The position numbers were made by a program, and so were the translations under genes. The notes below the pieces were generated by a model. That model saw nothing but the letters and a program-made list of their open reading frames with translations. It was not told the DNA's origin and did not search any database. From Gordonia sp. UBA5067 (lineage in GTDB: Bacteria; Actinomycetota; Actinomycetes; Mycobacteriales; Mycobacteriaceae), in assembly GCF_002414845.1 (NCBI RefSeq), contig NZ_DIAX01000077.1, forward strand, positions 1 to 55,323: a stretch of 55,323 nt of DNA, written 5' to 3'. Position 1 is the stretch's first letter. Each line of letters begins with the position of its first letter. Of this stretch, positions 43,842 to 52,926 are shown piece after piece.

Positions 43842-44726
43842 TTAGTCCACGCGGCGCAGCCGAACCGTTGTTCCGGCCGTCAGCTGGCCAGCGCGATCGA
43901 GTGATTCGGCCGTCAGTACCGCGATCACCGGATAGCCGCCGGTAACCGGGTGATCCGGTCCGAACAGGACCGGCTGCCCGCTCGGCGGCACCTGCACCGA
44001 GCCGTGCGCGATGCCCTCGGAAAGTAACTCCGGCAGGCCCGGGCGATGCTCGAGGCGAGGGCCGTCGACGCGGTCCAGGCGCGTCCCGACGCGATTGCTG
44101 GCCGCGCTGACCGTCCAGGTGCCGGCGAAGAGTGCCGTCGAGTCGACCAGACGGTCGGCCCGCGGGCCCGGCGACGCGGCGAGAACGACGGTGGGTGCGG
44201 CGTCGTCGCGATGCGGGGCAGACTGGGTGGTCGGCCAGGCCGCACCGGAGCCGCCCGCCGTCACCACATCGTCGACGGCCAGCGGCGAGGGCCCCAGACC
44301 CGACAGGGTGTCGGTGGAACGCGAACCGAGTACCGGCTCGGCGCCGACACCGCCGCGTACCGCCAGATAGGTCCGGCAGCCGTGCGCGGGCGGCCCCACG
44401 AGCAGGTGCTGCCCATCGTGCACGAGCAGGGTGGCGTTGCGCCCCGTCGGGCGGCCGTCGAGGAGGAGCTGCGTGTCGGCCCCGGTTGCCGCGATGGCGA
44501 TGTCGCCCACCGCCCGAACTGCGAACCCACCAAGACTCACTTCGAGTGCTGCCAGGTGTTCCGGGTTCCCGACGAGCCGGTTGGCCAGTCGCAGTGCGCC
44601 GCGGTCGGCGGCACCCGAACGCGGCACACCCAGGTGCGCGAAGCCGCTGCGGCCGAGGTCCTGGATCGTCGCCAGCGGACCGGTGGCGACCACCACGAGC
44701 CGTGGCGGCGGTGCGGCGGCCCTCAC
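43842..44726 (-). CDS. pxpC: 5-oxoprolinase subunit PxpC / biotin-dependent carboxyltransferase family (KipA-like)
   Basis: This 294-residue protein has the N-terminal GPLATIQDLGRSGFAHLGVPRSGAAD that defines the PxpC/urea-amidolyase-related family, TYLAVRGGV in the middle and FGPDHPVTGGYPVIAVL near the end. PxpB and PxpC act with PxpA to cleave 5-oxoproline (pyroglutamate) with ATP. No pxpA (LamB/YcsF) is in the window. The start is the GTG at 44726 that overlaps the pxpB stop (GTGA); the longer in-frame extension lies entirely within pxpB and is rejected. Confidence 0.85.
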   Translation of the reverse strand: MRAAAPPPRLVVVATGPLATIQDLGRSGFAHLGVPRSGAADRGALRLANRLVGNPEHLAALEVSLGGFAVRAVGDIAIAATGADTQLLLDGRPTGRNATLLVHDGQHLLVGPPAHGCRTYLAVRGGVGAEPVLGSRSTDTLSGLGPSPLAVDDVVTAGGSGAAWPTTQSAPHRDDAAPTVVLAASPGPRADRLVDSTALFAGTWTVSAASNRVGTRLDRVDGPRLEHRPGLPELLSEGIAHGSVQVPPSGQPVLFGPDHPVTGGYPVIAVLTAESLDRAGQLTAGTTVRLRRVD

Positions 44727-45388
44727 CCCGATACCTGCGCGGCCAGGTCGCGGAAGTGCACAATCGTGCCGGTCTGCAGCGGGGTAGGCGGGTCGGCCAG
44801 GGCATCCCAGAGCTCGACGTCGGTGTGGCCCAAAAGGTTCCAGCCCCCGGGGCTGATCCCCGGGTACACCGCCGAATATCCGGCGGCGACCGCGACCGAC
44901 CCGGCCTCGACACGGTGGCGCGACTCGGCGCGGCGCGGGGATTCGGCCGGTGGACAGCGGTCCTGCGGATCGTCGGGGACGAGATAGCCGAAGCCGGGGG
45001 CGAACCCCATGAACTCCACACGCCACCGGGTCGAGGTATGCGCCGCGACTACCGCGCCTGTCGTCCAGCCGAGGTGGAGTGCCACATCGTGCAGGTCGGG
45101 CCCGGTGTAGCGGACGTCGATGATGACTTCGCCGGGGGACGTGTCCGCGGCGCTGGCGGCACCGGCCCGCAGGGCCCGGTGCAGCGCCAGGTGATCAACG
45201 CCGCGCGACGGTGACCCCTGCACGAGGATCGTCGTGGCGGCGGGGATGAGGTCGACGACACCGGGGAGTTCGCCGGCCGAGAGCGCGGCGCGCAGGGCCA
45301 CCGCGGCATCGGCGGCCGCGACGCGGGGTGCGGGGGTGGCCTGAAAATCCAGCAGTACCGCCCCTCGCCCCGCCGGCCGCTCGCGCAT
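44723..45388 (-). CDS. pxpB: 5-oxoprolinase subunit PxpB (allophanate hydrolase subunit 1 family, KipI-like)
   Basis: This 221-residue protein has the family signature VEFMGFAPGFGYL and the downstream VAAGYSAVYPGISPGGWNLLG, typical of PxpB/KipI. It works with PxpC in ATP-dependent 5-oxoproline ring opening; some homologues (KipI) bind sensor kinases. It overlaps pxpC by four bases. The ATG at 45388 lies six bases behind a TAGGTT -10 element on the minus strand, indicating a leaderless start. It is divergent from gltA2. Confidence 0.87.
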   Translation of the reverse strand: MRERPAGRGAVLLDFQATPAPRVAAADAAVALRAALSAGELPGVVDLIPAATTILVQGSPSRGVDHLALHRALRAGAASAADTSPGEVIIDVRYTGPDLHDVALHLGWTTGAVVAAHTSTRWRVEFMGFAPGFGYLVPDDPQDRCPPAESPRRAESRHRVEAGSVAVAAGYSAVYPGISPGGWNLLGHTDVELWDALADPPTPLQTGTIVHFRDLAAQVSG

Positions 45389-45394
45389 ACGACC

Positions 45395-45400
45395 AACCTA
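45395..45400 (-). promoter_or_regulatory. -10 box of pxpB (leaderless)
   Basis: On the minus strand this reads TAGGTT, six bases before the pxpB ATG at 45388, with no ribosome site between. Confidence 0.4.
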
Positions 45401-45465
45401 GCGGCTCGCCGTTTGCCGGTGGCCGAGATGGCGACCCGAGTGCGGCGAGGCGGATCGGATGGGTC

Positions 45466-45501
45466 TACTTTGTAGGAGAAACTCTCACCTGAGTAAAGGG
45501 G
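45466..45501 (+). promoter_or_regulatory. -10 box and ribosome site of gltA2
   Basis: TACTTT (45466-45471) fits TANNNT and would give a ~30-base leader. AAAGGGG (45495-45501) is a good Shine-Dalgarno five bases before the GTG at 45507. This fixes the GTG as start and makes gltA2 a conventionally led gene. Confidence 0.4.
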
Positions 45502-45506
45502 TTCTC

Positions 45507-46820
<1,314 letters not shown>

Positions 46821-46822
46821 TC

Positions 46823-47191
46823 ATGGCGAAGCTGGAGAAGCCCGAGGTCGAGTTCCCCGACGGCCCGGCCCCGACCAGGCTGGAGATCAGCGATGTCGTC
46901 GTCGGAGACGGTGACGAGGCGCTGCCCGGCTCGACGGTCGACGTGCACTATGTGGGTGTCGAGTACGACAGCGGCGAGGAGTTCGACTCATCGTGGGGCC
47001 GCGGCGAATCCGCCGAATTCCCGTTGAACGTGCTGATTCCCGGATGGCAAGAAGGCATCCCGGGCATGAAGGTCGGCGGCCGTCGCCGACTGACCGTGCC
47101 GCCGGAACTCGCCTACGGCCCCGCCGGGGCCGGGCACCGCCTGTCTGGCAAGACGCTCGTCTTCGTGATCGACCTGCTCGGCGTCAGCTGA
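46823..47191 (+). CDS. FKBP-type peptidyl-prolyl cis-trans isomerase
   Basis: This 122-residue cytoplasmic protein without a signal peptide consists of a single FKBP domain: VDVHYVGVEYDSGEEFDSSW, the active-site region VLIPGWQEGIPGMKVGG, and RRLTVPPELAYG. It accelerates prolyl isomerisation in protein folding. It starts two bases after the gltA2 stop and is probably co-transcribed with it, an arrangement seen in other mycolata. Its last eight bases overlap the 3' end of a convergent small secreted protein gene. Confidence 0.94.
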   Translation: MAKLEKPEVEFPDGPAPTRLEISDVVVGDGDEALPGSTVDVHYVGVEYDSGEEFDSSWGRGESAEFPLNVLIPGWQEGIPGMKVGGRRRLTVPPELAYGPAGAGHRLSGKTLVFVIDLLGVS

Positions 47192-47627
47192 GCGGCCGCG
47201 GCGGACGGTCGTTACGCATCGCGCACAACGCATTTGCGCGTTCGCCATAGCCGGTGCGCGCAATCTTCAGCTTGTGGTTGACGCTGATCGCGCAGCTGGC
47301 ACGCAGGCCCTCCTGCTGAATCTTCACCGCGAGAATCTGCTGCGGCACTGAGCTGCGGAAGGCAATGACGCGGTGGTAGCGGCCATCGGGGAGCCGCTCG
47401 TCTTGGCGGAAGTTGAAGTGTTGCTGGCGCAGGATGTTGACACCGTTGTAGTAGGACACGGTGGTCCACGTGGTGTCTGAATAGACGTCGAAGCTGATCA
47501 GGTCGCCGGCACCCGGGTATTGCCAGCTCGCGTCGGCGTCGCCGGCGGCCGCGGCCCCCACGCCAACGATGGCGCCGACGCCGATGAAGGCGGCCGCTGC
47601 GGTCATTCGGAGTATCGGCTTGCGCAT
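47184..47627 (-). CDS. Small secreted protein of unknown function
   Basis: This 147-residue protein starts with a signal peptide: MRKPILRMTAAAAFIGVGA plus a hydrophobic core, with probable cleavage after the GDADA region near residue 33. The mature part has a Trp/Tyr-rich beta-type sequence (WQYPGAGDLISFDVYSD, TTVSYYNGV) and two Cys that could form one disulfide. I do not recognise a domain; similar short exported proteins occur in mycolata. A -10-like TACACT lies eight bases upstream of the ATG. The gene is divergent from echA6 and its 3' end overlaps the FKBP gene by eight bases. Confidence 0.75.
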   Translation of the reverse strand: MRKPILRMTAAAAFIGVGAIVGVGAAAAGDADASWQYPGAGDLISFDVYSDTTWTTVSYYNGVNILRQQHFNFRQDERLPDGRYHRVIAFRSSVPQQILAVKIQQEGLRASCAISVNHKLKIARTGYGERANALCAMRNDRPPRPLS

Positions 47628-47635
47628 GGGTAGAA

Positions 47636-47641
47636 AGTGTA
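47636..47641 (-). promoter_or_regulatory. -10-like box of the small secreted protein gene
   Basis: On the minus strand this reads TACACT, eight bases before the ATG at 47627. No Shine-Dalgarno precedes that ATG, so a leaderless start is likely. Confidence 0.3.
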
Positions 47642-47670
47642 GACATACTCCGCACCCACGAGACGGGCGG

Positions 47671-47676
47671 TAGGTT
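47671..47676 (+). promoter_or_regulatory. -10 box of echA6 (leaderless); decides the start codon
   Basis: TAGGTT ends seven bases before the ATG at 47684. It overlaps an alternative in-frame TTG at 47675, which therefore cannot be transcribed as a start if this promoter is used. Confidence 0.45.
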
Positions 47677-47683
47677 GACGGCC

Positions 47684-48415
47684 ATGATCCATAGTTCACA
47701 CACCGACCGAGTCGTGACCATCGAGCTGGCCCGCGAGACCAAGCGCAACGCGCTCGACGAGGAGATGGTCGCCGGCCTCGCCGCCGCCTTTGCCGCGGCC
47801 GTCGACGGCGGCGCGCGGGCGATCGTGCTGACCGGGCGGGGGCCGGTGTTCTGTGCCGGCGCAGACTTGTCGGGCCCGGTCTATGACAAGGACTTCCTTG
47901 ATCGACTCGTCGCAACCCTGCAGCAGATCGAGTCCACCCCGGTGCCGGTGATCGCCGCCCTCAACGGGCCCGCGCTCGGCGCCGGGCTACAGCTGGCGAT
48001 GGCCGCCGATCTGCGGGTGATGGCACCGGACGCGGCGGCCGAGATTCCCGCCGCCAAGATCGGCGTCGCCGTCGACGAGTGGACGATCCGGCGCCTCGTC
48101 TCGCTCGTCGGGGCCGGGCCGGCCCGTGGCATGCTGATCGGGTGTGAGGCGCTGACGTCCGAGCGCGCGTTGGCGGTCGGGTTTGCCAACCGCATCGGGG
48201 ATCTGGCCCACGCCCAGCGGTGGGCGGCCAGCATCGCGACACTCGCCCCGCTCACCCTCGCGCACTACAAGCTGGTCCTCAACGGTGACGGTGCCCGCGA
48301 CGCGGCGCCCGCCGATCGTGCTGCGGCGATGATGCGGGCCTGGACCAGTGCCGACCTCACGGAAGGCCGGACGGCCCGGGCCGAACGTCGGACGCCGGTC
48401 TTCCGGGGTTGCTGA
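47684..48415 (+). CDS. echA6: EchA6-type enoyl-CoA hydratase homologue, catalytic residues lost
   Basis: This 243-residue crotonase-fold protein has the same length as M. tuberculosis EchA6 and shares RAIVLTG, VFCAGADLSG, GAGLQLAM and WTIRRLVSLVG with it. Both catalytic glutamates of enoyl-CoA hydratases are replaced: Gln in GAGLQLAM (normally GCELAM) and Lys in IPAAKIGV (normally QPEILLG). The oxyanion-hole regions are kept. EchA6 is known as a non-catalytic acyl-CoA binding protein feeding mycolic acid precursors to FAS-II and as the target of THPP compounds. The same role is likely here. By context it corresponds to Rv0905, upstream of Rv0906- and ctpE-like genes. Confidence 0.88.
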   Translation: MIHSSHTDRVVTIELARETKRNALDEEMVAGLAAAFAAAVDGGARAIVLTGRGPVFCAGADLSGPVYDKDFLDRLVATLQQIESTPVPVIAALNGPALGAGLQLAMAADLRVMAPDAAAEIPAAKIGVAVDEWTIRRLVSLVGAGPARGMLIGCEALTSERALAVGFANRIGDLAHAQRWAASIATLAPLTLAHYKLVLNGDGARDAAPADRAAAMMRAWTSADLTEGRTARAERRTPVFRGC

Positions 48416-48471
48416 GGCCGTGGTGCCGCCCCGGCGTTCTCGGCGTCGTTCTCGTCCGCCCGGGGGCGGGT

Positions 48472-49782
48472 TCAGTCGCCCAGGACGCCGGTCAGATAGT
48501 CGTTGGCGAAGACACGATCCGGGTCGTACCGGTCGCGGACCGCACCGAAGTCGTCGAAGGACGGATACACCGATCGCAGGTATTCCGCATCGCGGGTGTG
48601 CATCTTGCCCCAGTGCGGGCGGCCCGCGTACCCGGTCAGGATTTCCTCGACGTCGGCGAAGTACGCGGCGGTGTCGGCGGGATCGTCCTTGATGTAGCGG
48701 TGCACCGCGATATATCCGCTCCGGCGGCCGGCGGCAGTGGACAGCATCAGGCTGTCCGCGGCGGCCGCGCGCACCTCGACGGGGAAGCTGACGCGATAGC
48801 GGCGCCGTTCGATCATCGCGCGAATCTCGCGCAACGCGTCCGGAACCGCGTCGACCGGAATGGCGTATTCCATCTCGCGGAATCGCACGTCGCGAGCGGA
48901 GATGAATACGCCGGTCGACGAGTCGACGATGGTGCGCGCCGAGAGCGCGCGGCCACTGAGCTGGTTGATGGCCGGCACCACCGCGGGAGCAAGCCGGCCC
49001 ACCGAGCAGAGCAGCCCGAAGAGTTTGTTCGACAGCAACTCGTCATCGACATAGCGGCGCAGCCGGGAGGGTCCGCTCGCGGGCGTGGCCGCGGGCAGTC
49101 GCGTATTCGACTTCGTCAGGCAGCAGTCGGTGTGCGGGAACCAGTAGAACTCGTAGTGGTCGATCGAGGCGAGGGAGTCGCCCCACCCGGCCAGAACTTC
49201 GGGCAGCTTGGCGGGCGCCTCAACGGCCTCCAGGTTGAAGGCGGGCACACACCGCAGGGTGATGTCGACCAGCACACCGAGGGCGCCGAGGCCGAGCGCC
49301 ACAGCGGATAGGTCGGGCTCGTCGGCACCGAGGTGCACCAGTTCGCCGCGTCCGTTGACGAGGGTGGCTCCGGCGATCTGGGTGCTGATCCCGCCGAAGC
49401 CCAGCCCGGTGCCGTGGGTGCCGGTCGACGTGGCGCCGGAAATCGTCTGTCGATCGACGTCGCCGAGGTTGGCCATCGCCAGACCCAACGGCGCCAGCAG
49501 CCCCGGGATCTCGTGCAGGTGGGTTCCCGCGGCCAGGGTGACCAGGCGCGCATCCGCGTCCGCTGCGATCACACCGCGCAGGCCGGCAAGATGCACCTGG
49601 ATATCGGCGGGCACGCCGATGCCGCTGAAACTGTGCCCGGCACCGATCGGTTTGAGCCGTCGGCCCGTCGCAGCGGCGTCGGCGACGAGCCGCGCCACCT
49701 CCTCGACGGTGGCGGGCTCCACCACTGTGGGGTCCGCCGATTCGGTTCGGGCCCAGTTCTCCCAGTGCTGGCCGGTGGTCAC
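48472..49782 (-). CDS. FAD-linked aldonolactone oxidase (D-arabinono/L-gulono-1,4-lactone oxidase family)
   Basis: This 436-residue flavoenzyme has an N-terminal PCMH-type FAD domain: LKPIGAGHSFSGIG (the His is the usual covalent FAD site), TISGATSTGTHGTG and GALGVLVDITL. The C-terminal ALO domain has RPHWGKMHTRDAEYLR and a conserved YDPDRVFANDYL end. It oxidises a sugar-1,4-lactone with O2 or another acceptor; M. tuberculosis Rv1771 is a characterised gulonolactone dehydrogenase of this type. The start taken is the GTG at 49782, which overlaps the upstream stop (GTGA) and has an AAGGGA site ten bases ahead; a GTG at 49791 is only one base from that site and is less likely. It is co-transcribed with the PLP enzyme upstream. 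Confidence 0.87.
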   Translation of the reverse strand: MTTGQHWENWARTESADPTVVEPATVEEVARLVADAAATGRRLKPIGAGHSFSGIGVPADIQVHLAGLRGVIAADADARLVTLAAGTHLHEIPGLLAPLGLAMANLGDVDRQTISGATSTGTHGTGLGFGGISTQIAGATLVNGRGELVHLGADEPDLSAVALGLGALGVLVDITLRCVPAFNLEAVEAPAKLPEVLAGWGDSLASIDHYEFYWFPHTDCCLTKSNTRLPAATPASGPSRLRRYVDDELLSNKLFGLLCSVGRLAPAVVPAINQLSGRALSARTIVDSSTGVFISARDVRFREMEYAIPVDAVPDALREIRAMIERRRYRVSFPVEVRAAAADSLMLSTAAGRRSGYIAVHRYIKDDPADTAAYFADVEEILTGYAGRPHWGKMHTRDAEYLRSVYPSFDDFGAVRDRYDPDRVFANDYLTGVLGD

Positions 49783-51029
49783 AGGAAGCACTTCCCTTCG
49801 CCGCGATAGGTTGGGACGACGTCGATGACGCGCGGGCCGCCGTCGGCGCCGCGGTCCACGATCGCCACCTCGAGGACATGTTCGGCCGGCTCACCAGATT
49901 TGGTGTGGCGGAACCAGATTCGATCCCCAATGTCGAGACGGTGGGTGGCCGGACCTCGCAACGGCGTCTGCACCTCACCGGCGGCCTCGCTCGCCACGTA
50001 AGAAAGTCCACTCGGCCACACTGGTTTCGGGAGACGGTCGGGTGCGGGGGGTCCCGAGGCGATCCACCCGCCACCGAGGACGGTGACGATGTCACGGGCC
50101 GGTCGGCGGACGACGTCGAGGCCGAACCCCATGGCCGGGGCGGGCTGGAAGTGCGAATACCCGTCGAACAGGTGCCCACCGAAGAACCCGCTGCCGGCTG
50201 CGATGTCGGTGACCGACGGATCGGCCGCGGTCGCTTCCAATGAACCGGTGCCGCCGGCGTTGACGAACTCCAGGTCGGCGAATTGGGCGATGGCGTCGAT
50301 GGCCTTCCCGCGCCGCTTGACCAACTCGCGCATCGAGCGCGACTGGATGGCGGAGACCGCCTGGTTACGCAGGGCAGAGCCGTCCGCATCGTTGGCGAGC
50401 CCGGCCACCTGCGCCTCATAGGACATGACGCCGACGAGGGAGAAGCCCGGCCGGTTGGCGATCATCCGCGCGAGGTTGCCGGCATCGGCGACCGAGTGCA
50501 CGGGTGACCGGCGTACGCCCAGGTGCACCAACCCGCGGGCGTAGCGCAGGGAGGCGTCGAGATCGATCGCGACCCGCACGTCACCGCGCGCGGACGGCGG
50601 AACGATCAGGTCGATGGCATCGAGGTGTTCGGCGGAGTCCACCAGCAGGGTGACGCGCTGGCGAGCGGTGTCGTCGGCGATCAACCGTGCGATCGCGGTC
50701 CGCGACACCGATGGATAGCCCAGCAGGACGTCGGGGATTTCGGCCACGGTGGCCAGCCAGTGTGCTTCGTCGACGGTGTACGCGAGTACCCCGGCGAACC
50801 CGTCACGACGCAGGATGTCGCTGATCACCGACCTGACCCGCAGAGATTTGCTCGCCACCCGAATGGGTATGCCGCCGGCGCGGCGTCGCAGGTCGGCGAT
50901 GTTGTGCTCGAGTGCGATTGCATCGATTACCAAGACTGGCGACGACAGGCGCGCCGCGCGCACGGCGGCGTCGAGCGCCGCCCAGTACGCCTCCGGCGCG
51001 TCGAACCAGACAGCACGATCGGTAGTCAC
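49779..51029 (-). CDS. PLP-dependent alanine-racemase-fold enzyme (D-amino acid aldolase/deaminase family)
   Basis: This 416-residue protein has an alanine racemase N-terminal-type barrel with the PLP lysine in IRVASKSLR. It has barrel strands VRVAIDLDASLR and GVMSYEAQVAG and a C-terminal domain with EHVLEVAI and a terminal Cys (GEGKCFL). It resembles the D-threonine aldolase / D-serine dehydratase-like group annotated as 'amino acid deaminase/aldolase' in actinobacteria. The reaction is probably cleavage or deamination of a D-hydroxy amino acid; the substrate is unproven. It overlaps the aldonolactone oxidase gene by four bases. The GTG at 51029 is chosen since the longer in-frame extension enters the TetR gene upstream, but no strong ribosome site is seen. 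Confidence 0.82.
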   Translation of the reverse strand: MTTDRAVWFDAPEAYWAALDAAVRAARLSSPVLVIDAIALEHNIADLRRRAGGIPIRVASKSLRVRSVISDILRRDGFAGVLAYTVDEAHWLATVAEIPDVLLGYPSVSRTAIARLIADDTARQRVTLLVDSAEHLDAIDLIVPPSARGDVRVAIDLDASLRYARGLVHLGVRRSPVHSVADAGNLARMIANRPGFSLVGVMSYEAQVAGLANDADGSALRNQAVSAIQSRSMRELVKRRGKAIDAIAQFADLEFVNAGGTGSLEATAADPSVTDIAAGSGFFGGHLFDGYSHFQPAPAMGFGLDVVRRPARDIVTVLGGGWIASGPPAPDRLPKPVWPSGLSYVASEAAGEVQTPLRGPATHRLDIGDRIWFRHTKSGEPAEHVLEVAIVDRGADGGPRVIDVVPTYRGEGKCFL

Positions 51030-51040
51030 AAGGGATGAAT

Positions 51041-51679
51041 CTAGCCGGTGGCGGGTTCGGCGATCGAGTCCAGCACCGCATACGACATCATCCACCGCAC
51101 GGTGCCGTCGACGACATGCTGAGTCGTCGTCGGGTCGCCGGTGGTCAAGAAGGTCATTGTGATGGCGTTGGTGGCGGCGATCAGCAGCGGTCCGAGATCG
51201 TCGGGATCCACGATCCAGGCCGTTCCGTGTTGCCCGGCGATCGAGGCAAGGGTGGTTGCCGCGATCGCGCACAACCGATTCCACATCTGCCGGCCGGCTT
51301 CGCGCAATTCGGGGTTGTTGTGCGAGTAGAGGGCCAGCGACACCGTCGCCTGCAATCGGCCGGAATCGACGACCATCAAGTTGTAGAGGTTTTGCAGTGA
51401 CTCTGTCACTTCGCGCTCGACGCCGCGCAACCCGTCGGCCGGTGTGTTCTCGCGGATTTCGTCGGCGAGCGACAACAGGTCGCGCGGTATCCCCTGATCG
51501 ATGACGGCCGCGAGCAGTGCCATCCGTGATTCGAAGGCATAGTGAAAGCTGGCGAGGGGCATCTGTGCCTGGGCGCACACCCGTCGGGTGGTCGCGCCTT
51601 CCACGCCGTGGTCGGCGATAACCTGATGGGCGGCCTCGATCAGCGCCTCGCGGCGCTCACCCACCGTCATCCGCGCCAT
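51041..51679 (-). CDS. TetR-family transcriptional regulator
   Basis: This 212-residue protein has an N-terminal helix-turn-helix (residues ~8-52) including EGATTRRVCAQAQMPLASFHYAF, and a helical ligand-binding part. A Shine-Dalgarno GGAAGGGG precedes the ATG at 51679. It lies 11 bases upstream of the PLP-enzyme and aldonolactone-oxidase genes on the same strand, so it may control them as well as itself. The palindrome GATTCG-AG-CGAATC at 51717-51730, next to its own -10 (TAGGAT, 51732-51737), is a probable autorepression site. The divergent MBL-fold gene may be co-controlled. Confidence 0.88.
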   Translation of the reverse strand: MARMTVGERREALIEAAHQVIADHGVEGATTRRVCAQAQMPLASFHYAFESRMALLAAVIDQGIPRDLLSLADEIRENTPADGLRGVEREVTESLQNLYNLMVVDSGRLQATVSLALYSHNNPELREAGRQMWNRLCAIAATTLASIAGQHGTAWIVDPDDLGPLLIAATNAITMTFLTTGDPTTTQHVVDGTVRWMMSYAVLDSIAEPATG

Positions 51680-51716
51680 GGCGCACCCCTTCCGGCCGGC
51701 CCCGACACCGGGGAGT

Positions 51717-51730
51717 GATTCGAGCGAATC
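51717..51730. promoter_or_regulatory. Palindromic operator candidate between TetR and MBL genes
   Basis: GATTCG-AG-CGAATC is a perfect 6+2+6 inverted repeat. On the minus strand it sits just downstream of a TAGGAT -10 (51737-51732) and covers the expected TetR transcript start, fitting autorepression. It is ~23 bases upstream of the plus-strand -10 of the MBL gene. Confidence 0.4.
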
Positions 51731-51752
51731 GATCCTAACCCGCTCCCGTCGC

Positions 51753-51758
51753 TAGATT
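51753..51758 (+). promoter_or_regulatory. -10 box of the Rv0906-like MBL gene (leaderless)
   Basis: TAGATT ends seven bases before the ATG at 51766 and overlaps the alternative in-frame TTG at 51757, which argues for the ATG. Confidence 0.45.
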
Positions 51759-51765
51759 GGACGCA

Positions 51766-52926
51766 ATGACGGGCAATCGAATTCGTTCTCAAGCGTCGAC
51801 GACGCTGCGCGGTGCGGTCGCGTCCACCACTAATCGCCTCGCCGGTGCGGGGCTGTCGGGGGCGAAAGCGGTCGGTGCCACCCCGGCGGCCATCGCGGCC
51901 GAGGTTGCCGGGTCGCAGTATCTCGTCGGCGGCCGATTCGTGAACATCGATCCGCAGCGGCCGGGCAGCGGTAGTCCCGCCGGGGCACTGGCCGACATGG
52001 TCCGCCGCCCGGGCCGGCCGAGCGCGCCGATCATGGTCACCGCACCCGACTTCGCCGGACCGCCCCGCCCCTTCGCGGTGACCTGGCTCGGCCATGCCAC
52101 CGCTCTCGTCGAACTCGACGGGGCACGGATTCTGACCGATCCGGTGTTTTCCCGGCGTTGCTCGCCGTCCCAGCTGGTGGGGCCGGCCCGGCTGCACGCA
52201 CCGCCGTGCGCGGTCGACGACCTGCCACCGATCGACGTGGTTCTGCTCAGCCACGATCACTACGACCACCTCGATACCGCCACCGTCGTCGAACTCGCCC
52301 GAACCCAGCCGGCCGCGGTCTTCGTGTGCCCGATCGGCGTCGGTGCGCACCTGCGGCACTGGGGGATCGCCGCCGGCCGGATCCGTACCGCACAGTGGGG
52401 CGACGAGATCACCGTGGCCGCGGCCGGCGGGCCGGATATCCGCTTCGCCGCCGTGCCCGCCCGTCACTTCTCGGGCCGCGGACTCGACCGGAACCTCACC
52501 ATGTGGGCGAGCTGGGCGATCATCGGGCCGCACCACCGGGCATTCTTCTCCGGCGACACCGGCTTCACCGAGTCCTACGAAGACGTCGGTGCCGCCTACG
52601 GCCCATTCGAGCTGACCCTGATCGCAATCGGCGCCTACGACCCATTGTGGCCCGACATCCACCTCAACCCGGAGGAGGCGTTGACCATCCACCGAATGGT
52701 GACCCGCGGGGCGGACTCACTGCTCGTTCCCATCCATTGGGGTACGTTCAACCTCGCGCGACACACATGGGGCGAACCCGCCGCGCGGTTGTCCCACGCC
52801 GCGCAGGGCTCGCCGGGCCAGGTGCCGGTCGACATCATGGTTCCCCAGCCCGGGGGTGGCATCGATGTGGTGAACCGCACCGGGACCGCCACCGTCGCGC
52901 CGGACTGGTGGAAGGAGTCGGCGTGA
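51766..52926 (+). CDS. MBL-fold metal-dependent hydrolase (NAPE-PLD/UlaG-like, Rv0906-type)
   Basis: This 386-residue protein has an N-terminal ~95-residue region, then the MBL domain: [25 protein letters not shown] (HxHxDH-type metal motif with Asp/His), [20 protein letters not shown] and [11 protein letters not shown]. This order is that of the NAPE-PLD-like / UlaG-like lactamase-B-2 group, whose members hydrolyse phosphodiester lipids or lactones. M. tuberculosis Rv0906, located between echA6 and ctpE, is the likely counterpart. There is no clear signal peptide, although the N-terminus is Ala/Gly-rich. It overlaps the P-type ATPase start by four bases, so the two are co-translated. Confidence 0.87.
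   Translation: MTGNRIRSQASTTLRGAVASTTNRLAGAGLSGAKAVGATPAAIAAEVAGSQYLVGGRFVNIDPQRPGSGSPAGALADMVRRPGRPSAPIMVTAPDFAGPPRPFAVTWLGHATALVELDGARILTDPVFSRRCSPSQLVGPARLHAPPCAVDDLPPIDVVLLSHDHYDHLDTATVVELARTQPAAVFVCPIGVGAHLRHWGIAAGRIRTAQWGDEITVAAAGGPDIRFAAVPARHFSGRGLDRNLTMWASWAIIGPHHRAFFSGDTGFTESYEDVGAAYGPFELTLIAIGAYDPLWPDIHLNPEEALTIHRMVTRGADSLLVPIHWGTFNLARHTWGEPAARLSHAAQGSPGQVPVDIMVPQPGGGIDVVNRTGTATVAPDWWKESA

Noticed and set aside
43842..45026. Longer pxpC starting inside pxpB
   Set aside because: The first ~100 codons are an out-of-frame shadow of pxpB; the GTG at 44726 overlaps the pxpB stop in the usual coupled way.
47675..47683. TTG start for the echA6 gene three codons upstream
   Set aside because: The codon overlaps the TAGGTT -10 element, so it would not be in the transcript.
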